A DNA stretch of 64,000 nucleotides from JAVBOW01 sp031549495 (GTDB lineage: Bacteria; Bacteroidota; Bacteroidia; Bacteroidales; Rikenellaceae), in NCBI GenBank assembly GCA_031549495.1, contig JAVBPS010000051.1, forward strand, positions 1 to 64,000. The letters are read 5' to 3'. The notes beneath the pieces were generated by a model. It had not been told where the DNA came from. It saw nothing but the letters and a program-made list of their open reading frames with translations, and did not search any database. Positions 13,856-23,079 of the stretch are shown piece after piece. Both the position numbers and the translations under genes were made by a program. Position 1 is the first letter of the stretch. Each line of letters begins with the position of its first letter.

Positions 13856-16003
13856 TTATTTTGCCGTCAGCAGGGCATGTAATCCGCTTTCGCTGCTCCC
13901 TCCTGCCCAGACGTCGAATTCGCCCGGTTCGAGGACGGGTTTCAGGTCACGTCCAAGGATTTCAAGTTGCCTGGCGGTCACCTTGAACGTAACGACCTGT
14001 GATGCGCCCGGGGCGAGTTCGATCTTCGTAAAATCGATCAGTTTCTTGTCCGGTTGGGTCACCGAGGCTACTTTATCGTGAATATAAAGTTGTACGACTT
14101 CTTTGCCCGCCGCCTTGCCCGTGTTGGTCACGGTCACCGAAACGGTCGCCTCGCTTTTTGCATCCACATTGCCCGCGACGGTGAGGTCCGAATAGTCGAA
14201 CGTCGTGTAGCTCAACCCGAACCCGAAGGGGAACAGGGGTTTCGCATCCATGTCTATGTAGGTGTCCTTGTCGGGCCGTCCGCTGGGACGGTCGCAATAG
14301 AACAGGGGGACCTGGCCCGTGCTGCGCGGAAAGGTCACCGGCAGTTTACCCGAAGGATTGACCTTACCATAGAGCACGTCCGCGAGCGCGTTGCCCGACT
14401 CACTGCCCGGATGCCAGGCGATCACCAGCGCATCTACATAGGGCATAATTTCTTCCAACGCCAGCGGACGTCCGTTGAACACCACCGCGACGACCTTGCT
14501 GCCGCGTTCCTTGATCTGGCGGATCATCTCGGCCTGGCCCCAGGGCAGGGTGATGTCCGAGCGGTTGTGATCCTCGCCGAACATGCTGCCGCTCTCGCCC
14601 ACGCACACCACGGCCACCTCGGGTTTCATCATCCGGCCCATCGAACCGTTGATCACCTGTGTGCCTTTGGGTGCGGCGGCGGCGATGCCCTGCATGACGG
14701 TCACCCCGTCACGCTCGTCGACCGCACCCGTCCACCAGCCGAAAATATCGAGGCAGTTGGCCCAGTTGCCGATCACGGCGATGTTCCGTTCCTTACCTTT
14801 GAGCGGCAGTACGCCGTTGTTTTTGAGCAGCACCATGCATTCGCCCGCGGCTTTGCGGCTGAGCGCCTTCTTCTCGTCTGTTTTGATCTGCGTCTTTTGC
14901 AGCGACTCGTCCGTATAGGGATCGTCGAACAGCCCGAGGTCGAATTTCACCCGCAGCACGCGGCGCACGGCCTCGTCAATGGTCTTTATGTCGATTTTTT
15001 TCTCCGCGAGCGATTTTTCGAGGGTCGAAATGTAGGTCTTGGTCTTCATCTCGATGTCCACACCGGCTGAGAGGGCCGCTACGGCCGCCTGGGCGTCGTC
15101 GCCCGCGATACCGTGCATTTCCAGCTCATAGACCGCATCCCAGTCGCTGAGCACGAAGCCTCGGAAACCCCACTCGCCGCGCAGCACCTTGGTGAGCGTG
15201 AACGGGTTGGCGGAAGCGGGCGACCCTGAAATATCGTTGAATGCCGACATTACGGAAACGGCGCCCGCCTCGATGCACTCATGGAACGAAGGCAGGTAAG
15301 TTTCCCGCAGCGCGCGTTCGGAAAGCTCCGTGAACTGGTAGTCACGCCCGCCTAAGGCTGCGCCGTATCCTACGAAATGCTTGACGCACGAGCCCATCGA
15401 CAGTTTGTTTTTCAAGTCCGTGCCCTGATACCCTTCGACGCAGGCGCGCCCGAAGCGGCGGTTCATCAGCACGTCCTCGCCGAAGCACTCCGAGATGCGT
15501 CCCCAGCGTGCGTCGCGCGACACGTCGACCATCGGGCTGAACGCGATATCCATGCCCCACGAGGCCCCCTCGGCGGCGGCGGCCACAGCGGCCTGTTTGA
15601 CCAGCCCGGGATCCCACGAGGCGGCCATCCCGAGCGGGGTGGGGAAGAGGGTTTTGAAACCGTGGATCACGTCGAAGCCGAAGTAGAGCGGAATCCCCAG
15701 ACGCGACTGCTCCACCGCCGCGCGTTGCAGCGCATTGCGGTCGGCTACCGATGGCAGATGGGACTTCACGCAGCAGAACGATCCGGTCGAACCGTCCTTC
15801 ACGCCCGCCATCGCATCGGCGGGTGATGCGAGCAACGTTTGCGAGAGCTGGCCGAGTTTTTCCTGCAAGGTCATGCGGCCCAGCAGGTCCTCGACCCTTT
15901 CGTCCGTTTTACGGGCGGGATCCTTGTATTTCGGCGTGGCCGGGGCGGCGGAAAGGGTTAGGACGGCGGCCGTGAAGATGAGCGTGGCAAGGACTTTTTT
16001 CAT
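13856..16003 (-). CDS. bglX: Glycoside hydrolase family 3 beta-glycosidase, exported
   Basis: A 715-residue periplasmic beta-glucosidase-type enzyme that removes terminal beta-linked sugars. The ATG at 16003 starts a signal peptide (MKKVLATLIFTAAVLTLSAAP); further in-frame codons upstream are antisense to mutS2 and are not used. The GH3 N-domain carries GFRGFVLSDWDAVYELEMH, whose SDW aspartate is the predicted nucleophile. The GH3 C-domain follows (NIAVIGNWANCLDIFGWWTG, VVFNGRPLALEEIMPYVDALVIAWHPG), then a fibronectin-III-like domain (VSVTVTNTGKAAGKEVVQLYI). This order matches BglX. No neighbouring glycan gene shares its strand. Confidence 0.92.
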   Translation of the reverse strand: MKKVLATLIFTAAVLTLSAAPATPKYKDPARKTDERVEDLLGRMTLQEKLGQLSQTLLASPADAMAGVKDGSTGSFCCVKSHLPSVADRNALQRAAVEQSRLGIPLYFGFDVIHGFKTLFPTPLGMAASWDPGLVKQAAVAAAAEGASWGMDIAFSPMVDVSRDARWGRISECFGEDVLMNRRFGRACVEGYQGTDLKNKLSMGSCVKHFVGYGAALGGRDYQFTELSERALRETYLPSFHECIEAGAVSVMSAFNDISGSPASANPFTLTKVLRGEWGFRGFVLSDWDAVYELEMHGIAGDDAQAAVAALSAGVDIEMKTKTYISTLEKSLAEKKIDIKTIDEAVRRVLRVKFDLGLFDDPYTDESLQKTQIKTDEKKALSRKAAGECMVLLKNNGVLPLKGKERNIAVIGNWANCLDIFGWWTGAVDERDGVTVMQGIAAAAPKGTQVINGSMGRMMKPEVAVVCVGESGSMFGEDHNRSDITLPWGQAEMIRQIKERGSKVVAVVFNGRPLALEEIMPYVDALVIAWHPGSESGNALADVLYGKVNPSGKLPVTFPRSTGQVPLFYCDRPSGRPDKDTYIDMDAKPLFPFGFGLSYTTFDYSDLTVAGNVDAKSEATVSVTVTNTGKAAGKEVVQLYIHDKVASVTQPDKKLIDFTKIELAPGASQVVTFKVTARQLEILGRDLKPVLEPGEFDVWAGGSSESGLHALLTAK

Positions 16004-16095
16004 ATATTTCCGTTTAATGTGAGTGGGTTTTTGTATGAAAACACACTCTATAGACGGCGGGATCACCCGATTTTGTACTATGTACGCTCGATTAA

Positions 16096-18570
16096 TTATT
16101 CGTTTTTGAGCTTGACTACCGTGATCCCCGCCCCGCCCAGGTCGACATGCTCGTCCGCGGCGCTTTCCACGTCGGGCAGCGTGCGCAGGTAGCGCCGGAT
16201 CTCCTCTTTGAGCGCCCCGGTGCCCTTGCCGTGCAGGATACGCACCTCCGAGACGCCCACCATGATCGCATCGTCCATGAACTCCTGCACACGTTCCAGG
16301 GCCTCGGCCGCCCGCATACCGCGCAGGTCGATGTTCTGCTTGAAATTCAGGCGCCGCTGCGACACCTCGGCGCTCAGCCGGATGGTGGCCTGCGTGGGGC
16401 GCGTGCGTTGCTTGAATTCCGTATTCGAGATCCATACCAGCCGTTCCAGCGGTACGGTCGTGCGGATCTGCCCGAAGCCGACCTCCGCTTTTTTCCCCTT
16501 CACGGAGAGCACTTCACCGACGGTCTGCTGATCGTTGATGCGCACCTTGCTGCCCACACCGATCACCGGTTTTTCCGGCTCGGCGGGTGCCGCTGCGGCC
16601 GGTTTGGGCGCGCCTTTGCGCTCGGCACGCCGTTTCTGCCGCTCTTTGAGGCGCTCCATCTGCTCGTCGATGGCCCGTGTGTCGGCGGTGTTGTCCTCCT
16701 CGGCGAGCTCCGTGCGGAAATCTTCCAACCCGCGCCGGACGAGGCGCGTGCGCTCCTTGTCGGCCTGGCTCTCGCGGATCTCGCGGATCGTGTTTTCGAT
16801 GCGGCGGTTGGCTTCGGTAGTGAGTTGCTCGGCTTCCTGTTTGGCGCCTTTTATGATGCGTGTGCGTTCCTGACGGATGCGGCCTAACTCGGCCTCGTAT
16901 TTCTGTTCCAGCTCCTCCACGCGCTTCTCGGCCACGCGGATGCGGTCGCGTTTCTGCTCCCAGTAATGCTTGTCGCGGGCGGCCTGGCGCAGCAGCGTCT
17001 CGACCTTCATCTGGTCGCTGCCGGCTTTCTCGGCGGCCCGGGCGATGATCTGCTCCGGCAGCCCGATCTTGCGCGCGATCTCCACGGCGAACGAGCTGCC
17101 CGGCGTGCCCATCTCCAGGCTGAACAGGGGCTGGATATTGGCCACGTCGAAACGCATCGCCCCGTTGACCACCCCTGCAGCGTTGGCCGCGTAATATTTC
17201 AGGTTGGCGTAGTGGGTGGTGATCACCCCCATGCAACCGCACTCTTCCAGCCGTTCGAGGATCGACTCGGCGATCGCCCCGCCGATCACGGGCTCGGTGC
17301 CCGTCCCGAATTCGTCGATCAGGATCAACGAATCTTTGCCCGCCGAAGCGAGCATATTTTTCATATTGAAAAGGTGCGATGAGTAGGTACTCAGGTCGTT
17401 GTCGATCGACTGGTCATCCCCGATGTCGATAAACAGCGACCGGAAGATCGGAAACTCCGAATTTTCCAGAACCGGCACAGGGAACCCGCACTGGACCATC
17501 CATTGCAGCAGTCCCACGGTCTTCAGGCAGACCGATTTACCCCCCGCGTTCGGCCCTGAAATAACCAAAATCCGCTTCTCACGCGTGAGCCGCAAATCCA
17601 GCGGCACGATCTGCTTTCCTTCGCGGGCGAGCGTCTGCGCCAGCAGCGGATGGCGCGCCTGTCGCAGGCAGAGCGTCCCTTCGTCCGAAATAATCGGCCG
17701 CGCGCAATGATTCTCGATCGCGAAAACAGCCTTTGCGCGCACCATATCCATTGTGGTGAGAAAATCCCCCGCCCGGGCGATCCCCTCCAACTCGGGCACT
17801 AGCGAAGCGGTGAACTCCGTCAGGATGCGCACCACCTCCCGCCGCTCGGCATATTCCAACTCGCGCAGCCGGTTGTTGATCTCGACCACCTCGATGGGCT
17901 CGATATAGACCGTGCGCCCCGTGCCCGATTCGTCATGCACGAATCCGTTGACCTTGCGCTTGTTGCCCGCCGGGACAGGGATCACCGTGCGTCCCTCGCG
18001 CACCGACAGCGAGGCGTCCGCATCGACTAATCCGTCGGCCTGCGCCTTGGCCAGTACCGCCCGCAGGCGCTTCTCGGCCTGCCCCTCGCTCTCGCGGATC
18101 GAGCGGCGCAGGGTGGCCAACTCGGGCGAGGCATTGTCGCGCACCTGCCCGAAACGGTCGATAATAGCATCTATTCGGCTAATGACATGCGTAAATATCT
18201 CCACGCCCTGCGCCGATTTTTTCAGAAAAGGCGCCTCGTTTTCCGGCAAATGTTCCAGGAAATCGACTATGCGCCCCGAAATATCCAATCCCGCGCGCAG
18301 CAGCACCAATTCCCCTTCATCCAGGAACGCCCCCTCGACCGCCGCCTTCTGCACCGGCGAGGTTATATCGGCGTAATCACCTGTGGGAAACCCGCGTTGC
18401 ATCAGGATGATCGAGCGCAACTCGTCGCACAGCGCCAACCGTCGTTCGATCTCCTTTGTCGACGTGGAAAATCCTTCGCCGGCGAGTTTCTCGCGCCCGG
18501 CGGGAGTGGTGCAAAACGCCTCGACCTGCTCGCACAGGCGGCGGAAACCTATTTTTTCTTCGAAACCCAT
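16096..18570 (-). CDS. mutS2: MutS2 family ATPase/endonuclease
   Basis: An 824-residue MutS2 protein. The MutS-type ATPase core shows Walker A SGPNAGGKSVCLKT, SSHLFNMKNML, Walker B LILIDEFGTGTEP and ITTHY. A long charged coiled coil follows (about 520-640), then a KOW-like segment and a C-terminal Smr nuclease domain with IDLRGMRAAEALERV and ILHGKGTGALKEEI. MutS2 lacks the mismatch-recognition domain and acts in recombination suppression or in splitting collided ribosomes, depending on the organism. It overlaps rsmE by 22 bases, indicating coupling. The start MGFEEKIGF is slightly shorter at the N-terminus than many relatives. Confidence 0.93.
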   Translation of the reverse strand: MGFEEKIGFRRLCEQVEAFCTTPAGREKLAGEGFSTSTKEIERRLALCDELRSIILMQRGFPTGDYADITSPVQKAAVEGAFLDEGELVLLRAGLDISGRIVDFLEHLPENEAPFLKKSAQGVEIFTHVISRIDAIIDRFGQVRDNASPELATLRRSIRESEGQAEKRLRAVLAKAQADGLVDADASLSVREGRTVIPVPAGNKRKVNGFVHDESGTGRTVYIEPIEVVEINNRLRELEYAERREVVRILTEFTASLVPELEGIARAGDFLTTMDMVRAKAVFAIENHCARPIISDEGTLCLRQARHPLLAQTLAREGKQIVPLDLRLTREKRILVISGPNAGGKSVCLKTVGLLQWMVQCGFPVPVLENSEFPIFRSLFIDIGDDQSIDNDLSTYSSHLFNMKNMLASAGKDSLILIDEFGTGTEPVIGGAIAESILERLEECGCMGVITTHYANLKYYAANAAGVVNGAMRFDVANIQPLFSLEMGTPGSSFAVEIARKIGLPEQIIARAAEKAGSDQMKVETLLRQAARDKHYWEQKRDRIRVAEKRVEELEQKYEAELGRIRQERTRIIKGAKQEAEQLTTEANRRIENTIREIRESQADKERTRLVRRGLEDFRTELAEEDNTADTRAIDEQMERLKERQKRRAERKGAPKPAAAAPAEPEKPVIGVGSKVRINDQQTVGEVLSVKGKKAEVGFGQIRTTVPLERLVWISNTEFKQRTRPTQATIRLSAEVSQRRLNFKQNIDLRGMRAAEALERVQEFMDDAIMVGVSEVRILHGKGTGALKEEIRRYLRTLPDVESAADEHVDLGGAGITVVKLKNE

Positions 18571-19274
18571 GCGTGAGAAAAGTTATGCATGGCAAACACC
18601 GCGGCCAGCGCCGCCGTCTCCGTGCGCAGCCGCTGCGGCCCGAACGTCACCTCGCGGAAACCCGCCTCGACCGCCTGGGCGACCTCCTCCGGCGAGAAAT
18701 CGCCCTCGGGCCCGATGAGCACCAGCGCGGGCGTGCTCTCCGTCAGGCAATCGCCAATCCAGGCGCGCGAAGCGTTCTGCGCGCAATGCGCGATCAACTT
18801 CACTCCTGCGAAAGGTTTTTTTATCACCTCCGCGAAAGTCGTCATCTCCTCCAACACCGGATGGTAAGCCTTCAAAGACTGTTTCGCCGCCTCGGTAATG
18901 ATCTTTTCCGACCGCTCCTGCTTGATCGTATGGCGTTCCGAATGTCGGCAATCCATCGGGATGATGCGGTCGATACCCACCTCGGTCGCCTTTTCGAGGA
19001 ACCATTCGAAACGGTCGGGACTCTTCGTAGGCGCCACGGCCACTGTGAGCGAATAGGGCTTCGGCTCATAATTGGGCATGGTGAGCGTAACCTCGACCAC
19101 GCACGCTTTCGGGTCGGCCGCGACGATGCGCGCCAGGTAAACCGTCCCCCGTCCATCCGTCAGGTGCATCACGTCGCCTGCCGCCAGGCGCAGCACGCGC
19201 ACGGCATGCGCCGACTCTTCCGCCGGGAGCGTGTAGAGCGGCAGGGTAATATGCGGAGCGTAGAAAAGTTGCAT
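18549..19274 (-). CDS. rsmE: 16S rRNA (uracil-1498-N3) methyltransferase
   Basis: A 241-residue SPOUT-class methyltransferase modifying U1498 of 16S rRNA. The start at 19274 (MQLFYAPHI) is typical; a longer in-frame start at 19322 would cross the promoter and is rejected. The N-terminal PUA-like domain has HAVRVLRLAAGD. The knotted SAM domain shows APTKSPDRFEWFLEKATEVGI, the ALVLIGPEGDFSPEEV motif and FGPQRLRTETAA. It is first in the operon with mutS2, which it overlaps. Confidence 0.94.
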   Translation of the reverse strand: MQLFYAPHITLPLYTLPAEESAHAVRVLRLAAGDVMHLTDGRGTVYLARIVAADPKACVVEVTLTMPNYEPKPYSLTVAVAPTKSPDRFEWFLEKATEVGIDRIIPMDCRHSERHTIKQERSEKIITEAAKQSLKAYHPVLEEMTTFAEVIKKPFAGVKLIAHCAQNASRAWIGDCLTESTPALVLIGPEGDFSPEEVAQAVEAGFREVTFGPQRLRTETAALAAVFAMHNFSHAWVSKKK

Positions 19275-19290
19275 GGTCGTAAAATTTTTG

Positions 19291-19323
19291 CAAAGATAGA
19301 AAATGAAATAAGAACACCCCAAA
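19291..19323 (-). promoter_or_regulatory. Promoter of rsmE-mutS2
   Basis: On the minus strand, TTTG (19323-19320), 21 bases, TATCTTTG (19298-19291), then the ATG 16 bases further on. The -33 element lies inside the terminator of the gene upstream. Confidence 0.65.
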
Positions 19324-19344
19324 AGCGGGAGGCTTTCGGGGTGT
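19314..19344 (-). terminator. Terminator of the LruC lipoprotein gene
   Basis: A 13-bp stem, ACACCCC-GAAAGC / GCTTTT-GGGGTGT, 20 bases after the stop, followed by a weakly T-rich tail on the minus strand. Confidence 0.65.
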
Positions 19345-19363
19345 GATTTTGTAATAATACGGC

Positions 19364-20932
19364 TTATTTATTCCAGGTCGTACCCGCCGCCGGGATGTCG
19401 AGGTACCAGTCGTAATCGGTCGTGCAACGGCTGTTCACCCAATCCTTATAGCGCGCGTATGCGTGGTCGATGCGTACCGTTTCGAGGCACCATTTGAACT
19501 GGTGGGTTCCGGTTACGGGGATCTCGAGGATCAGCGGGAAGTCCTCGTTGTTGTTGTAATACGTGTACAGGTCGTAAGTCGAAATGCCGTTGTTGATGCA
19601 GGGAACGTACTTCGCGGCCTTGGGCACACGGATCTGCTCGACGCGCGGCTCGACCTTGTCCTGATGGGCCCAGACGTTCTCGTAGCCGCTCAGGTTTTCG
19701 AAATAGATGGAGCCGTTCACCCCGAACGAGTTATGGCGCGAGGCCCCGCGGGCCACGAACTGCAGGTCGATCACGGTTTCGTATGGCTGCTCGGAGATGT
19801 GGTATTTGACCACCAGGTCGTTGAAATCGTAGTCGCCCTGATTGGGATAGTTGTCCTCGAAGAGCCAGTAACCCTGCCATTGGATGGTTTCGGGGTCTTT
19901 TGCGGGCGGATCTACGGTGTTTTCGACCTGCAGCGGCTCGGCCTCGAGCAGGCAGATGAAGTCGTTGTAGTCGCCGTCCCAGCCGGACTCCTTGTACAGC
20001 CTGTTTTCCATTCCCAGGGTGGCGTACTCCTTGCCGTCGTATTCCCACAGGCGGATCACCCCGCTGGCTATACCGGCGTAATTGTTGGTCGGATACGCGG
20101 CCTTGTTGTATGCCGGGGTGCTGTAACGCGGAGCGGTATTGCCAGTGAAAATGAATCCGATACGGGTTCCCGGCTCGAATTCGCCCAGGTATACCCTTTT
20201 CCCTTTCGCATTGGCGGGTAAGGCGCGCTTGAAGATCTCCACCGGGGTTAATTCGCTGAAAGGCGTGATGGGGTTCTTGCTTGCGTCTACCTTGTAGGTG
20301 TAATAGGAAAGATCGCCTGCGAAACCGCAACCGCCGTTGCCCACGTAAGTGATCCATACCTTGGTTTTCTCCCACTGCTTGCCGGTGGGGTTGCCATTGG
20401 AGTCGAGAATGTCACCTTCGGGGGCCACCAGATCGGTGCATATCCTGCGCTGCTCGGCGGTCAGGTTCTCCACCGCCTCGGGATAGAAATCGTATATGGC
20501 CGTCACGAAGGCATCGGTCAGTGAGATCGTCGTGTAGCTGCCCGGAATTTCTTCCTCGCCCGAGCGGCTGCCGGCGCTTTTAACCGCAGCCGAGGCCTGC
20601 AGGGAACCGAGCGAGATGTCGCCGTTGCCGAACTCGCGCAACTCACCGTTCGCGTACAGATAGAGCTTATCCACATACTTGGGTATGGTGATCTTTTTGT
20701 TGAAAGGCGCGTAGGCGACCATGACGGGCTCGCCGACCATATCGCCTTCCTCGCTGTAGGGATACTCGTCGAACAACAGGCATCGGGTGCCTGCCGGCAA
20801 CGATACATTCACGTTGATCTTATCCGAGAGGGAGAAATCGTTATGGGATGCTTCTGCGGGCAATGCGTTTTCCCGCTTCACGCAACCGCACATTACCAAT
20901 ACGGCAAAAATAGAAACGCTAATTTTTTTCAT
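19364..20932 (-). CDS. LruC domain-containing lipoprotein
   Basis: A 522-residue predicted surface or periplasmic lipoprotein. The signal ends in VLVMCGC, with Cys17 the likely lipidated residue. A DUF4114-like calcium-type segment appears in the middle (TRIGFIFTGNT ... GWDGDYNDFICLLE), followed by the LruC hallmark near 345-365 (WLFEDNYPNQGDYDFNDLVVKY), whose Asp/Asn-rich DYDFND probably binds a metal. LruC proteins are common in Bacteroidales and Leptospira; no enzymatic role is established. It is monocistronic with its own terminator. Confidence 0.85.
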   Translation of the reverse strand: MKKISVSIFAVLVMCGCVKRENALPAEASHNDFSLSDKINVNVSLPAGTRCLLFDEYPYSEEGDMVGEPVMVAYAPFNKKITIPKYVDKLYLYANGELREFGNGDISLGSLQASAAVKSAGSRSGEEEIPGSYTTISLTDAFVTAIYDFYPEAVENLTAEQRRICTDLVAPEGDILDSNGNPTGKQWEKTKVWITYVGNGGCGFAGDLSYYTYKVDASKNPITPFSELTPVEIFKRALPANAKGKRVYLGEFEPGTRIGFIFTGNTAPRYSTPAYNKAAYPTNNYAGIASGVIRLWEYDGKEYATLGMENRLYKESGWDGDYNDFICLLEAEPLQVENTVDPPAKDPETIQWQGYWLFEDNYPNQGDYDFNDLVVKYHISEQPYETVIDLQFVARGASRHNSFGVNGSIYFENLSGYENVWAHQDKVEPRVEQIRVPKAAKYVPCINNGISTYDLYTYYNNNEDFPLILEIPVTGTHQFKWCLETVRIDHAYARYKDWVNSRCTTDYDWYLDIPAAGTTWNK

Positions 20933-21126
20933 AATTAAATATTAGTTGTGCACTCTCTATTGTATGTCAGATATATTTAAGACAATTAACCGCGGGAATT
21001 ATCCCGGCGGATGAGGAAATAATATTCAGAAGAACCGCACTAAATAACGTGTATTTCGGATAAAAGCACAGGTATGTCGTTGATGAAGCAAGACATAGGC
21101 GAAAATTATATGGCCCGGAATTTTTT

Positions 21127-21707
21127 TCAGAATAACTCCTGTTCGCCCAACCCCCCGAAACTGCGCCGGTGATGGTCGGTGATCCCTAATTCCCGAATCG
21201 CCCGGCGGTGCCCGCGCGTGGGATACCCCTTGTTCTGCCGCCATCCGTATCCCGGATGGAGCGCGTCGAGTCCCTCCATATACTCGTCCCGGTAGGTTTT
21301 GGCAAGCACCGAAGCCGCCGCGATGCTCGCGTAGATCGCATCCCCGCCGACGAAACATTTATAGGGGATCGCCAGCCGCGTGCGGAAGCGATTTCCGTCG
21401 ATGAGTAGCAGCCCCGGCTGCGGGTCGAGCTCCCCCGCGGCGATCGACATCGCCTCGAACGAGGCGTTCAGGATATTCACCTTATCTATATGAGCAGGCC
21501 CGAGCATGGCGACTTTCCAGGCCACCGCCTCGCGTTCGATCACCCCGCGCAGCGTATTGCGCGCCCGCTCGGTCATCTGTTTCGAATCGTTGAGCAGCGG
21601 ATGCGAAAACCCTGCAGGCAGGATCACCGCCGCCGCGAACACCGGCCCCGCCCGGCCTCGTCGCATCCGGCTTCCGGAATATCTGTCTGGTAATGTAGAG
21701 TAAGCAT
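21127..21707 (-). pseudogene. rnhB: Ribonuclease HII gene with frameshift
   Basis: RNase HII removes ribonucleotides from DNA. The ATG at 21707 begins MLTLHYQTDIPEAGCDEAGRG, the correct N-terminus with the catalytic DEAGRG. From about 21650 the family sequence continues in another frame (GPVFAAAVILPAGFSHPLLNDSKQM ... LLIDGNRF ... SIAAASVLAKTYRDEYM ... YGWRQNKGYPTRGH) to the normal C-terminus. Between the two, the family expects three residues (usually CLA); instead GRG and GPV overlap by four bases, equivalent to a net loss of 13 bases at 21645-21652. The other frame has its own ATG at 21717 but lacks the DE motif. Either a true inactivating deletion or a sequence error. Confidence 0.8.
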
Positions 21708-21737
21708 AGTGTGTCATTATAAGCGCGCCGTGGCGGG

Positions 21738-21753
21738 TACTGATTAATCAGTA
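21738..21753. promoter_or_regulatory. 16-bp perfect palindrome, candidate operator
   Basis: TACTGATTAATCAGTA abuts the -33 element of the downstream barrel gene. This suits a dimeric helix-turn-helix regulator. It also lies upstream of rnhB on the other strand. Confidence 0.5.
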
Positions 21754-21784
21754 TTGCCGCCCCGCGCGAGGGTCCGTACCTTTG
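21753..21784 (+). promoter_or_regulatory. Promoter of the small barrel gene
   Basis: ATTG (21753-21756), 20 bases, TACCTTTG (21777-21784), followed by an AT-rich leader of about 35 bases. Confidence 0.65.
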
Positions 21785-21824
21785 CAGAGCAAAATTAATT
21801 AAAACCAACCAAATAAATTACATT

Positions 21825-22364
21825 ATGAAAAAGATCGTATTGACCCTGTTGGCCGTGATGGCCGTAAGTGCAACCTTCGCACAGATCAAATGGGATGCCC
21901 GCCTGGGCGCCGTGGTGAGCAAATTCACCGAAACCGATACCAAAATGAAACTCGGCATGAAAGCCGGTGTGGGCGTCGAATTCGACCTGGGACAGCAGTT
22001 CTCGCTGCGCCCCGGCCTATTTTACACGATGAAAGGCAGTTCGAAGGATGACTCCTTCGCCACCTCGAACGACAAAGCGTTCAACCTCTCGTACCTGGAA
22101 GTCCCCGTGCTGGCCTCGTACCGCTTCGATATTACGCAGAGTTTCGCGCTGGCCGTCAACGCGGGCCCGTATGTCGGCCTGCGCCTGAACTCGCCCGACT
22201 GGGGCCGTGGCCTGAAAGCGGCCGATTTCGGCCTGAACGTCGGCCTGGACTTCATCTTCGGTAAATTCGTCCTGGGTCCCGAGATCGAATACGGCTTCAC
22301 GAAAGTGGGCCTGGGCGATGACAAGAACCTGGCTTATAGCCTTTGCTTAGGATATAAGTTTTAG
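21825..22364 (+). CDS. Small outer-membrane beta-barrel protein
   Basis: A 179-residue protein with signal peptide MKKIVLTLLAVMAVSATFAQ and about eight amphipathic strands alternating with turns (WDARLGAVVSKF, KLGMKAGVGVEFDLG, FSLRPGLFYTMKG, SYLEVPVLASYRFD, FALAVNAGPYVGLRL, FGLNVGLDFIFG, FVLGPEIEYGFTKVG), ending LAYSLCLGYKF with a C-terminal Phe. This is the PF13568-type porin fold found widely in Bacteroidota. Role and ligand are unknown. It is monocistronic, with a palindromic operator at its promoter. Confidence 0.85.
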   Translation: MKKIVLTLLAVMAVSATFAQIKWDARLGAVVSKFTETDTKMKLGMKAGVGVEFDLGQQFSLRPGLFYTMKGSSKDDSFATSNDKAFNLSYLEVPVLASYRFDITQSFALAVNAGPYVGLRLNSPDWGRGLKAADFGLNVGLDFIFGKFVLGPEIEYGFTKVGLGDDKNLAYSLCLGYKF

Positions 22365-22430
22365 AGGTTGTTTTGAATTTCCAATCGAAGATGAGCAAAA
22401 ATCGCTTCGATTGGAAAATCAAAACAACCT
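22365..22430 (+). terminator. Long hairpin after the barrel gene
   Basis: Arms of about 26 bp with a small internal mismatch (AGGTTGTTTTGA..TTCCAATCGAAG and complement) start right after the stop. The T-run is weak; it may act as terminator or 3' stabiliser. Confidence 0.55.
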
Positions 22431-22458
22431 ATTAATTCATTACGGACACTTCCCGCAC

Positions 22459-22486
22459 AGCCCGGCCCGAGAGCCGGGCTTTTTTT
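22459..22486 (+). terminator. Rho-independent terminator
   Basis: AGCCCGGC / GCCGGGCT with loop ccgaga followed by a run of seven T. Confidence 0.85.
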
Positions 22487-22548
22487 GCTATCCATGCAAC
22501 GTTTTGTGCACAAATGTATCTATGATATAAATCCTCCCAACAAAACGT

Positions 22549-23076
22549 ATGATGAAAAACTACCTCAAACTTATCGCGGCAACCGCCCTGCTGGGCGTAA
22601 TAGGCTGCAGCAAGGCGGACGAATACATGACCGACCTTCCCGTCATTCCCGTCCTTTTGTCGGATATCGAGGCGGTGAATGTGAACAACGAGGGGCAGCA
22701 CCCTTTCGTCACCTCGGAGTCCGTGCACAAAGAAGCCTTCATGATCGGGATCAAATGGGTGACGGACGACGCGAATCCCGGGGGCGGCCAGACCGTCGGG
22801 GAAGGCCTTCCCCGCGACTGGAAGATGAACTGTTACACCCTCTCGTCCGGTTTTTCCAAACAGATCTTCAGCGTGGGCGCCTTCAACGCCCAGAATCCCG
22901 CGGGCAGTAATATCTCGCAATATTTCGAGCGGGTAAAATACCTCCCCACGGGCGTCGACGAAGGTTTCGCATTACTCAAGGCGCCGGACCCGGGCCAGCA
23001 CTCCTTCCGCGTGGTCTACACCGGCCCGTCGAATCAGGTCTTCGAATTCACCACACCCCTCATCAGCCTCTATTAA
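22549..23076 (+). CDS. Hypothetical lipoprotein (first copy of duplicated module)
   Basis: A 175-residue protein with a lipoprotein signal ending LLGVIGC (Cys20). The mature part has no motif I recognise and ends in a predicted beta-rich segment (HSFRVVYTGPSNQVFEFTTP). It lies three bases upstream of a barrel-like gene, so the two form one operon. A shortened relative precedes the paralogous barrel downstream, suggesting the lipoprotein and barrel work as a pair in the outer membrane. Confidence 0.7.
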   Translation: MMKNYLKLIAATALLGVIGCSKADEYMTDLPVIPVLLSDIEAVNVNNEGQHPFVTSESVHKEAFMIGIKWVTDDANPGGGQTVGEGLPRDWKMNCYTLSSGFSKQIFSVGAFNAQNPAGSNISQYFERVKYLPTGVDEGFALLKAPDPGQHSFRVVYTGPSNQVFEFTTPLISLY

Positions 23077-23079
23077 GCC

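Noticed and set aside
16004..16435. 144-residue N-terminal extension of the GH3 protein
   Set aside because: It crosses a gap and then runs antisense to mutS2; the signal peptide begins at 16003.
19314..19344. Attenuator in the rsmE leader
   Set aside because: The hairpin lies upstream of the rsmE -7 element, so it is not transcribed with rsmE; it ends the LruC lipoprotein transcript.
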